A DNA stretch of 6,442 nucleotides, from positions 1 through 6,442 of the forward strand of contig QQUD01001069.1 of NCBI GenBank assembly GCA_008501785.1, read 5' to 3'. Below, one piece after another: positions 1 to 6,442 of this stretch. Source of the DNA: Chloroflexota bacterium (GTDB lineage Bacteria; Chloroflexota; Anaerolineae; Promineifilales; Promineifilaceae). How positions within the stretch are numbered: the stretch's first letter is position 1; each line of letters starts with the position of its first letter. A model generated the notes under the pieces. It had not been told where the DNA came from. It saw nothing but the letters and a program-made list of their open reading frames with translations, and did not search any database. The translations under genes were made by a program, and so were the position numbers.

Positions 1-954
1 AAACCCAACACCCGTTTCATGCACCGGCACGTTATATTGTTTAGCCAGTTTGTTCAGCATCTTCGTTGTCGAGATTGTCTTCACAATGGGGCCACGATCC
101 CCACGCACTTCCAAGAAATAGTAACCCAACAAGCCATACACACGCAGTTGGTCAATGAAGTTACCATTTTCGTCACCAAAACCAACCCGATCCGCATCAC
201 CATCATTGATAATGGCCACATCTGCTCCCAGTTCCTTCACAAACCCCAAACCATGATCCACATTGGGCGGAATCGGCTCTGGGCGCGTCATGAATGGAAA
301 AGCGGGGTTGCGTTCTTTATGAACTTCATGAATTTTAGTTTTGCCACCAGCTAACAAATGTGGATACCAGCCAGCCGCATTGCCCCACATACAATCTACC
401 ATCACGCTGTAACCTGCATCTTTAATGGGCTGCAGATCAATCAAGCGGTTGATTTGCTCCGTGTAAGAAGGACCTGCATCAAACATGGTCACAATCTCAT
501 CACTCAACGCATCATCCAGCTTCATCCGCTTCACATCTGCTTCGGATGGAGGCAAAAGGGCCTCAATCTTCTTCAAATTATGTGGAGGAATCGCGCCACC
601 TTGCGGATCACGCACCTTGAATCCACAATCCCACGGTGGATTATGGCTGGCAGTAATGTTAATCCCACCACCTGCTTTGTGGTAAACAACCGCATACGAA
701 ATCGACGGCGTTGGTGTAGGACCATCCGTCAGCCAAACACGAATCCCGTTAGCTGCCAGCACTTCAGCCGCAGTCGCCGCAAAATTTTCGGCTTGAAAAC
801 GACGATCATGACCAATCACGCACCCTTTTTCCGCCAAACCCTGTGCCTGTAAATAACTCGCAAACGCCTGCGCCACACGCCGCACATTCGCAAACGTATA
901 ATCAGCCGCAATTCGCCCTCGCCATCCATCTGTACCAAATTTAATATCAGACAT
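1..954 (-). CDS. Phosphoglucomutase/phosphomannomutase family protein (3' end beyond window)
   Basis: Interconverts hexose-6-phosphate and hexose-1-phosphate in the cytoplasm, feeding sugar-nucleotide synthesis (alpha-D-phosphohexomutase family). The 318 visible residues are in frame without a stop. The N-terminus [13 protein letters not shown] carries the family signature FGTDGWRG. The phosphoserine loop TASHNP lies at residues 101-106, with S103 as the expected phosphorylated serine. The metal loop DGDADR lies at 251-256, and a sugar-loop-like RPEPIPPN at 224-231. The family usually has about 450-480 residues, so roughly the first two thirds are here and the C-terminal phosphate-binding domain is outside. 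The start ATG at 954-952 follows an AGGAGG at 959-964, 4 nt away; the other nearby ATG (958) meets a stop at once. It lies 93 bp downstream of gmd on the same strand, so an operon supplying GDP-mannose-derived sugars is likely. Sequence alone does not settle mannose versus glucose preference. Confidence 0.93.
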   Translation of the reverse strand, partial: MSDIKFGTDGWRGRIAADYTFANVRRVAQAFASYLQAQGLAEKGCVIGHDRRFQAENFAATAAEVLAANGIRVWLTDGPTPTPSISYAVVYHKAGGGINITASHNPPWDCGFKVRDPQGGAIPPHNLKKIEALLPPSEADVKRMKLDDALSDEIVTMFDAGPSYTEQINRLIDLQPIKDAGYSVMVDCMWGNAAGWYPHLLAGGKTKIHEVHKERNPAFPFMTRPEPIPPNVDHGLGFVKELGADVAIINDGDADRVGFGDENGNFIDQLRVYGLLGYYFLEVRGDRGPIVKTISTTKMLNKLAKQYNVPVHETGVGF

Positions 955-970
955 ACATCCTCCTGAAAAA

Positions 971-1034
971 GTATGAAATATGAAGTAAGAGGTATGAGGT
1001 ATGCCTTTCATACCTCTTACTTCATACCTCTCTT
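971..1034. repeat. Heptamer-built inverted repeat between gmd and the phosphohexomutase gene
   Basis: The left side, 971-1005, is five tandem 7-bp units with consensus GTATGAR. The right side, 1007-1034, is the same kind of unit on the other strand. The core is a perfect 19-bp inverted repeat, 979-997 against 1008-1026, with a 10-nt loop. A transcript running from gmd into the mutase gene would carry this stem just before the mutase ribosome binding site. There is no T-tract on either side, so a classical intrinsic terminator is unlikely. It may be a dispersed intergenic repeat, a processing or stability hairpin, or both. Confidence 0.85.
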
Positions 1035-1047
1035 TAGCTCACTTAAA

Positions 1048-2049
<1,002 letters not shown>

Positions 2050-2123
2050 TTATCGTATTTTGATTCGTAGTAGGCATAAAGTATTTCGCCTAAACTTTAC
2101 TATTCGTCTTTCTGTCCACTGTC

Positions 2124-2203
2124 AGATGCATTGCACTTTCTTAAGTGCGCTGCACCTTGCTCGCTACAAGTGCAATGCACCTAAAAGAAGGTGCAACGCA
2201 CTT
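2124..2203. repeat. Paired imperfect hairpins made of four 15-bp units
   Basis: Four copies of a 15-bp unit with consensus AAGTGCNNTGCAYCT lie at 2124-2138 (minus), 2143-2157 (plus), 2168-2182 (plus) and 2189-2203 (minus). Units 1 and 2 face each other across a 4-nt loop and match at 12 of 15 positions. Units 3 and 4 face each other across a 6-nt loop and match at 13 of 15. The result is two similar hairpins 10 nt apart. They sit in the 284-bp gap (2035-2318) between the end of the TIR gene and the start of gmd. I see no gene elsewhere in that gap and no convincing promoter. Possible roles are a regulator binding array, an RNA structure in the 5' leader of gmd, or a REP/BIME-like mobile intergenic repeat. 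Confidence 0.8.
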
Positions 2204-2295
2204 TGGCAATCAGCGAATGGATTATAACGTAAATGGGGGAAAGATTGAAGAATCCTTTGTTTAAGAACACCCAGAAGAATTCTCCTACAATTTGT

Positions 2296-2320
2296 AAAAA
2301 AAATCTTTTACTAGATTTTT
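2296..2320 (-). terminator. Weak candidate terminator of the TIR gene
   Basis: On the minus strand an 8-bp stem (arms 2313-2320 and 2299-2306, 6-nt loop) runs into a tract of eight T residues (complement of the A run 2296-2303). The stem has only one G-C pair and overlaps the stop codon of the TIR gene. The layout suits a Rho-independent terminator, but the stem would be unstable, so this is a weak call. Confidence 0.35.
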
Positions 2321-3734
2321 ATACGGGAGACATTAAGCGAAAGCCAACTTGAGCACTAACCCTCTTGGAATTAAATTCAAAACATTCTCTTATTTCAATT
2401 CTCAACGAAAAACAAGACCCTCCTTTTGTAACCCTTTCCCATGCATTTTCGCCTTTATTACTCGTCCATTCCCAGACATTCCCACTCATATCAAAACATC
2501 CATAAGGACTATCTCCATAAGGCGAATATGCTCCAATAATTGTTGTTCCACCCATATGTCTTGCGTAGTTGCAGTTTTTTTCGGTAGGCATATCATTTCC
2601 CCATGGGTATTGTCGGGAATCAGTACCTCTTGCAGCTTTTTCCCAATGCTTTTGACTAGGCAACAATTTACCGGACCATTCTGCATATGATTGTGCATCA
2701 TACCAGGAGATCATAACAACTGGATGATTTGCTATTTTTCGTAAAACGTTCCGAGGCTGGCCTCTCCAATGGTCTGGGGGGCTATACCCTTTAGATGTAA
2801 TAAATTTTTCATACTCTTCATTTGTCACAGGCCATCGATCTATCCAAAAAGATTCCAAAAACTCTTTTTCATTATTTCTTCCAAAATAAAATTCACCGGC
2901 TGGGACCAAGACCATTTCCTTGCCGTCTTTTGGCCAGATGATGCGATCCAAGGGCAATTCGATACGGGGTGATCGGTGTTCTGCAAGCTCGATAAGTGCT
3001 GGCTGTGTTTTCGGAGCTGGTGGTTCTGGTTTTGGAGCTGATGGCTGCGACTGTTTTTCGGGGTCGAGCGAAGCAAGCAATTGGGAGAAGCCTGCATCAA
3101 AGTCCGTATAGAAGGGAATTCGCTGGTAAGAACGCCACATAGCTGGTGGCCGGCATGATTTTAGATGCAATGGAAGAAAAACAATCTCACCATTGGCTTC
3201 CATCTCAATCGCCACATCTGTTTCACCCTTTACCCAACGAGAGTTAACAGCATCAGGAGTTAGTACCACAATAAATATCCCGCTTTCGTCTAACCCACGA
3301 CTAATTGCAGCCACCCATTTTTCGCCTGGTTGAATGCTGTCTGGGGCAATCCAGATGTCAAAACCTCGAACCTTCAGATCATCGGCTAATTTGTGAGCAA
3401 ATTCGGCATCCTGGTGGGCGTGGCTGATAAAAATTTGGTTAAGATTGCGCTGTATAGTTGTAACTGTTGGTGAGGTTTTGTTTTCGTAATCTTGAATGAA
3501 CAGGTCTCGACGGTATTTTCCAGGCTTTTCTTGTGCTATCGCACTCAGCAAATGCTCCATTTTTTCATGGTGTACAGCATATTCAAGTAGCATTTGAATT
3601 TGATCAGATTTAGGCATTCTAGGTGTGATGTCGTTATGCACATCACGAAAATAATCGAAGAGCAATTCGGACAGCTCTTGTGCGCTGAAAAATTCGATTA
3701 TAAATTTGCGTAAAGATGCAGTTTCATATGTCAT
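2319..3734 (-). CDS. Effector-associated domain - TIR - FGE-sulfatase fusion, putative conflict/immune effector
   Basis: A 471-aa predicted cytosolic protein with no signal peptide or membrane segment. Residues 1-80 are all-helical and resemble the effector-associated/death-like adaptor domains of bacterial conflict systems (pattern LRKFIIEFF..ELSELLFDYF). Residues 99-220 are a TIR domain: it opens QIFISHAHQDAEFA, has a BB-loop region WIAPDSIQPGEKW, and keeps the catalytic-position glutamate E171 in SRWVKGE. In TIR effectors this residue cleaves NAD or makes signal nucleotides. A Pro/Gln-rich linker spans about 225-247. Residues 272-471 are an FGE-sulfatase (C-type-lectin-like) domain: MVLVPAGEFYFG, WEKAARG, YPWGND, DMSGNVWEW (415-423), KGGS and terminal GFRL. 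The positions of the two oxidase cysteines read S443 and I448, so it probably binds a ligand or partner rather than making formylglycine. No clear Shine-Dalgarno precedes the ATG. It is divergent from the NYN gene. Target and trigger are unknown. Confidence 0.88.
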   Translation of the reverse strand: MTYETASLRKFIIEFFSAQELSELLFDYFRDVHNDITPRMPKSDQIQMLLEYAVHHEKMEHLLSAIAQEKPGKYRRDLFIQDYENKTSPTVTTIQRNLNQIFISHAHQDAEFAHKLADDLKVRGFDIWIAPDSIQPGEKWVAAISRGLDESGIFIVVLTPDAVNSRWVKGETDVAIEMEANGEIVFLPLHLKSCRPPAMWRSYQRIPFYTDFDAGFSQLLASLDPEKQSQPSAPKPEPPAPKTQPALIELAEHRSPRIELPLDRIIWPKDGKEMVLVPAGEFYFGRNNEKEFLESFWIDRWPVTNEEYEKFITSKGYSPPDHWRGQPRNVLRKIANHPVVMISWYDAQSYAEWSGKLLPSQKHWEKAARGTDSRQYPWGNDMPTEKNCNYARHMGGTTIIGAYSPYGDSPYGCFDMSGNVWEWTSNKGENAWERVTKGGSCFSLRIEIRECFEFNSKRVSAQVGFRLMSPV

Positions 3735-3756
3735 GTCTTGCTGGCGAATTGTTTGG

Positions 3757-3806
3757 TATGTTTTGATTAGTATACACGGAAATGAGACGCATAATATGTT
3801 TTGATT
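3757..3806. repeat. 12-bp direct repeat in the divergent promoter region
   Basis: TATGTTTTGATT occurs exactly at 3757-3768 and again at 3795-3806, 38 bp apart start to start, between the divergent TIR and NYN genes. The copies flank the candidate -10 element of the TIR gene and lie just upstream of that of the NYN gene. Two operator half-sites for a shared regulator would look like this. The region is AT-rich, so chance is not excluded. Confidence 0.55.
3769..3774 (-). promoter_or_regulatory. Candidate -10 element of the TIR gene
   Basis: TATACT on the minus strand (5 of 6 to the TATAAT consensus) lies 34 bp before the TIR start codon, giving an expected leader of about 28 nt. I find no good -35 box 16-19 bp upstream, so the promoter would be weak or activator-dependent. 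Low confidence. Confidence 0.25.
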
Positions 3807-3834
3807 GGGAGCTACTCACCAATTTGGCTATACT
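3805..3834 (+). promoter_or_regulatory. Candidate promoter of the NYN gene
   Basis: TTGGGA (3805-3810) and TATACT (3829-3834) are spaced 18 bp apart and match the -35 and -10 consensus at 4 of 6 and 5 of 6 positions. Transcription would begin near 3841, about 35-45 nt before the NYN start. The -35 box overlaps the end of the second copy of the 12-bp direct repeat, so a protein bound there could control it. Motif match only. Confidence 0.3.
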
Positions 3835-3874
3835 TGCCTGGGAGGATGGTTGTTTTCTAAATAATTGATGCCCA

Positions 3875-5179
3875 ATGGATGTGACGATGAATACAAATGC
3901 TGACAATCAGGTTGCTGTTTTTATTGATTATGAAAACATTGAGCTGAGCCTGCGCTCAAAAAGAGGTCAGGATACTGAGTTGGATTGGTCACGGGTGATG
4001 GAAACGGCCGTTGACCTCGGTCGTGTCATCTTGCGGCGCGCATACGGGGATTGGGCTATCTTCAGCACCTACCAACGCGAACTGCTGGGGCTAGGCATTG
4101 ATTTGGTTCACGTTACCGCCAAACGTGGTAAAAATGCCGCCGATATTCGCATCGTTATTGACGCAATGGAGATGTTAATTGGCGACCACAGCCACATCAG
4201 CCACGTCTTGCTCGTTTCGGGTGATGGTGATTTTACCGAGTTAGTACACCGGCTGCGGGCAAACGGCAAAGTGGTAGTTGGACTCGGCATCAGCGGAGCC
4301 AGTGCCGAATATTTGATCAATGCGTGCGATCAGTTTATTTTTTATGACACGCTGGATGTGAATGAAGATTTGCCGATGGTTGAGGGAGATGAAGGGGAAA
4401 CGGCCGTTACCTTCGACGTCGGTGAAGCACGGCAAATCTTGCGCCGCGCTCTCAAAAAACACGAAGGCGAATGGGTCAGCGCTGGCAAAATCAAATACAC
4501 CATGCGCGGCCTCAACCCAGCCTTCAGCGAACGCAACTACAACTACCCAAACTTCAAAGCATTCCTCACCGCCCACCCCGATCTTGTGCAAATGCGTACC
4601 GCCGAAGGGGGTCACATGGAAGTGCTCATGCTGGCCGAAAGCGATAGCAAGCGCAACAAAAAACTCTCCGTTGAAGGTGAGCTTGATCACTATTTACGGA
4701 TTTTGTCCCAGCACAAAATCCGCATGACCCCCAACGAACATCGGCCCACCATCGTTTTTCGCTTGTTCAACATTTTGCAATCTAACCCAAATCGCTCACT
4801 AAACGAACTCAAAGAAGAGCTGCACGCCTACTTTGAGGAAACGGCCCCCCAAGTCAAATACCAATACATCCACGAAACCGTTCACCAGCTATTTCACACG
4901 TACTGCTTTACATTCGACAAGGATGACAGTAACTATCCTGAAGATGTGCGTTTGTGGGATCGTAAAGTAGAACTCGTGCCCCGCATTCATCGCGCACCCG
5001 AACTGCTAGAAAAATGCGACCACGGCCTGCTGCAACGTATTGGACGGCGCGTGGGTAGCGTAGAAAAAATCAACCGGCAAGTCGCGGCCCGCCTGCTCTA
5101 CGGCAGCATCAAAGGCCAGAAGATGCTCGAACACGTCGATGATCTAATTGACGATTTATCTAAAATACCTGAAAAGTAA
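3875..5179 (+). CDS. NYN (LabA/DUF88-like) ribonuclease-domain protein with LOTUS/OST-HTH domain
   Basis: A 434-aa predicted cytosolic RNA-processing or RNA-binding protein. Residues 12-158 form a NYN domain (PIN-like fold). Acidic residues sit where metal ligands are expected: D18 in VFIDYEN, D90 and D96 in KNAADIRIVIDAM, D117 and D119 in SGDGDF. Nuclease activity is therefore plausible, though not proven for this family. An acidic linker (about 161-178) leads to a LOTUS/OST-HTH-like winged helix at about 183-253 (ILRRALKKHEGEWVSAGKIK ... NYPNFKAFL), a fold known to bind RNA. Residues 260-434 are helical and charged; I do not recognise them. The start is either 3875 or the in-frame ATG at 3887 (Met5); neither has a good Shine-Dalgarno, and a stop at 3866 blocks extension. 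GGAGG at 3841 serves only a four-codon reading frame. It is divergent from the TIR gene and followed by a hairpin repeat and the peptidase gene. Confidence 0.9.
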   Translation: MDVTMNTNADNQVAVFIDYENIELSLRSKRGQDTELDWSRVMETAVDLGRVILRRAYGDWAIFSTYQRELLGLGIDLVHVTAKRGKNAADIRIVIDAMEMLIGDHSHISHVLLVSGDGDFTELVHRLRANGKVVVGLGISGASAEYLINACDQFIFYDTLDVNEDLPMVEGDEGETAVTFDVGEARQILRRALKKHEGEWVSAGKIKYTMRGLNPAFSERNYNYPNFKAFLTAHPDLVQMRTAEGGHMEVLMLAESDSKRNKKLSVEGELDHYLRILSQHKIRMTPNEHRPTIVFRLFNILQSNPNRSLNELKEELHAYFEETAPQVKYQYIHETVHQLFHTYCFTFDKDDSNYPEDVRLWDRKVELVPRIHRAPELLEKCDHGLLQRIGRRVGSVEKINRQVAARLLYGSIKGQKMLEHVDDLIDDLSKIPEK

Positions 5180-6065
5180 ATCTTACATCCAGACCTGACA
5201 GGTTTCAAGCTGTGAAGCACAGCAAAAACCTGTCAGGTCTAAAACACAAAAGGAAATTCCTATGGCACAAGTAACCCCCACACGCGCAGAACTCCCGGTT
5301 GAACATACTTGGGATACTGACAGCATTTTTGCAACGGTTGATGATTGGAAGGCCGCAATTGAGACCTTGAAAGGTCAATTGGCGAAATTGAGTGCGTATA
5401 ACGGCCGTTTACAATCCCCCGCCGTCCTCATCGAATACCTCACCAAAAACGAAGTAATGATGCGCAGCCTCGGTAAAGTATTCGTCTACGCTGGCCTCAC
5501 CTACAGCGTAGACACCAACGACCAAGACGCCGCCGGTCGCAACGACCAGGGGCGCGGCTGGTTTGGCAAAGCCATCGCCGCCACCGCCTTCGCCGAACCA
5601 GAACTGCTGGCAATCGGATTCGACACCCTGCGCCAGTGGATGATCGACGAGCCAAAATTGGCCGAATACGCCCACTATTTTGAACGGCTCGAAAAAGAGC
5701 AAAAACACATCCGCTCTGCCGAAGTTGAACAAGTGTTGGGCATGGCCCGAGACGCATTCGGCACTGCCTCAGCCACCCACGGCATTTTGGCAAACGCAGA
5801 TTTAAAATTCACGCCAGCCAAAGACAGCGCAGGCAACGAATATGACATCACCCAAGGCTCACTGCGCGGACTGCTAGGCGACACAGACCGCCAACTGCGC
5901 CGTTCCGCCTGGGAAAATTACGCTGATGCTCATCTCGCTTTCAAAAACACGATGGCCAATGCGCTATCCGCTGGTGTCAAACAAGACGTGTTTAACGCAC
6001 GAGTACGCGGTTATGAAGGCTCACTCGATGCGGCCATGTCCAGCAGCCATATCCCAACGGCCGTT
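4003..6065. repeat. Dispersed palindromic decamer AACGGCCGTT, four copies
   Basis: Exact copies lie at 4003-4012, 4399-4408, 5400-5409 and 6056-6065; half copies AACGGCC lie at 4840-4846 and 6192-6198. All are inside coding sequence, two full copies in the NYN gene and two in the peptidase gene. They are read in different frames: as Thr-Ala-Val at 4003, 4399 and 6056, but as Asn-Gly-Arg at 5400. That points to a DNA-level cause rather than a protein motif. I found none in 1-3740. Confidence 0.75.
5191..5240. repeat. Long hairpin repeat with 15-bp perfect arms
   Basis: AGACCTGACAGGTTT (5191-5205) and its exact reverse complement (5226-5240) enclose a 20-nt segment that itself holds a 6-bp stem (5209-5214 with 5218-5223, 3-nt loop). 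Each arm also contains the odd palindrome ACCTGNCAGGT. It lies 12 bp after the NYN stop and 21 bp before the peptidase start. No T-tract follows on either strand, so a standard intrinsic terminator is unlikely. It looks like a dispersed intergenic hairpin (REP or MITE-like) and could still insulate or stabilise transcripts. Confidence 0.88.
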
Positions 6066-6442
6066 TTCCACAACCTGATCGACACCTTCAAGAAAAATCT
6101 GCCTACCTGGCATCGCTACTGGGCCATTCGTCGCAAAATGCTCGGCGTAGACAAGCTGTATGAATACGACCTCAAAGCACCACTCACTCAAAACGGCCCC
6201 GTCGTCGATTACAACCAATCGATAGAATGGATTGCCAAAGGTTTAGAGCCGCTGGGCAACGACTATGTTTCTGTCTTAAAACAAGGCGCATTGCAAGACC
6301 GCTGGGTAGACATTTACCCTAATAAGGGTAAGCGGATGGGCGCATTCTCATCTGGCGTACCTGGAACCAATCCATTCATCATGATGAGCTATACAGATGA
6401 CTTGTTTGGCATGAGTACGCTGGCCAATGAACTCGGCCATTC
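5262..6442 (+). CDS. M3-family oligoendopeptidase, PepF-like (3' end beyond window; zinc motif altered)
   Basis: A cytoplasmic zinc peptidase of the M3 family (oligoendopeptidase F type) that would trim short peptides. The 393 complete residues read without a stop; the family is about 600 residues, so the C-terminal third is outside. The N-terminal part (about 1-200) fits the helical oligopeptidase F N-domain, including LPVEHTWDTDSIF at 11-23. The catalytic domain follows, with GAFSSGVPGTNPFIMMSYTD from residue 360, as in PepF before the zinc helix. The start ATG has AGGA at 5251-5254, 7 nt upstream. The motif normally reading LAHELGHS reads LANELGH: N389 replaces the first zinc-binding histidine of HEXXH, while E390 and H393 remain. 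One base (CAT to AAT) explains it. Either activity is lost or strongly reduced, or it is a sequencing error. The rest of the frame looks well conserved, so I do not call it a pseudogene. Confidence 0.9.
   Translation, partial: MAQVTPTRAELPVEHTWDTDSIFATVDDWKAAIETLKGQLAKLSAYNGRLQSPAVLIEYLTKNEVMMRSLGKVFVYAGLTYSVDTNDQDAAGRNDQGRGWFGKAIAATAFAEPELLAIGFDTLRQWMIDEPKLAEYAHYFERLEKEQKHIRSAEVEQVLGMARDAFGTASATHGILANADLKFTPAKDSAGNEYDITQGSLRGLLGDTDRQLRRSAWENYADAHLAFKNTMANALSAGVKQDVFNARVRGYEGSLDAAMSSSHIPTAVFHNLIDTFKKNLPTWHRYWAIRRKMLGVDKLYEYDLKAPLTQNGPVVDYNQSIEWIAKGLEPLGNDYVSVLKQGALQDRWVDIYPNKGKRMGAFSSGVPGTNPFIMMSYTDDLFGMSTLANELGH

Noticed and set aside
19..852. Plus-strand open frames over the left end
   Set aside because: They lie antisense to the phosphohexomutase gene, which has intact family motifs, and their translations show no recognisable domain.
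2124..2203. CRISPR array
   Set aside because: Units are 15 bp, alternate in orientation and have 4-10-nt gaps, unlike direct repeats with 30-40-nt spacers.
2319..2450. Variable region of a diversity-generating retroelement at the end of the FGE domain
   Set aside because: The fold type fits, but there is no reverse transcriptase or second template-like copy in the window, and codons in the GGS...GFR segment are not the AAY-derived set expected. Flanking sequence would be needed to reopen it.
3841..3860. Small gene at the GGAGG near 3841
   Set aside because: The reading frame from the overlapping ATG has only four codons before TAA.
4241..4690. 149-aa minus-strand open frame inside the NYN gene
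   Set aside because: It is antisense to a well-supported coding region, with low-complexity Phe/Val/Ala-rich translation and no ribosome-binding site noted.
5191..5240. Intrinsic terminator of the NYN gene
   Set aside because: The stem is strong, but A-rich sequence rather than a T-tract follows on the plus strand, and no T-tract follows on the minus strand either.
5409..6218. Minus-strand open frames over the peptidase gene
   Set aside because: They are shadows of the high-GC third positions of the M3 peptidase gene; the plus-strand frame is continuous and has clear homology.

Overview
The window looks like a bacterial chromosome segment. I infer a Chloroflexota (Anaerolineae-like) origin with only moderate confidence. 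The reasons are the style of the proteins (an effector-associated-domain/TIR/FGE fusion, an NYN-LOTUS protein, a PepF-type M3 peptidase), the roughly 40-55% GC content (hand counts of sample blocks), and intergenic spaces filled with inverted repeats. No RNA gene, phage gene or transposase is visible, so the taxonomy rests on inference alone.

Left part (1-2034, minus strand). Two sugar-nucleotide genes read right to left: a complete GDP-mannose 4,6-dehydratase (gmd), then a phosphoglucomutase/phosphomannomutase that runs off the left edge. They are 93 bp apart, and the gap holds an inverted repeat built from heptamers. Together they would supply activated deoxyhexoses for surface polysaccharide: the mutase makes hexose-1-phosphates and Gmd converts GDP-mannose to GDP-4-keto-6-deoxymannose.

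Middle (2035-3874). A 284-bp gene-free gap carries two imperfect hairpins made from four copies of one 15-bp unit. Next comes a minus-strand gene for a 471-aa protein with three parts: an N-terminal helical effector-associated/death-like domain, a TIR domain that keeps the catalytic-position glutamate, and a C-terminal FGE-sulfatase (C-type-lectin-like) domain lacking both oxidase cysteines. This is the architecture of a biological-conflict or immune effector and is the most notable system in the window. It is separated by a 140-bp divergent control region, with a 12-bp direct repeat, from the next gene.

Right part (3875-6442, plus strand). A complete 434-aa NYN ribonuclease-like protein with a LOTUS (OST-HTH) domain and an uncharacterised C-terminal region is followed by a strong 15-bp-arm hairpin repeat. 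Then comes an M3-family oligoendopeptidase (PepF-like) that runs off the right edge. Its zinc motif reads NELGH instead of HELGH at the last complete codons. A palindromic decamer, AACGGCCGTT, occurs four times in this part, in different reading frames, and I found none left of 3740.

Whether the TIR protein and the NYN protein work together is not shown. They are divergent neighbours that share a control region, which makes it a fair hypothesis but no more.
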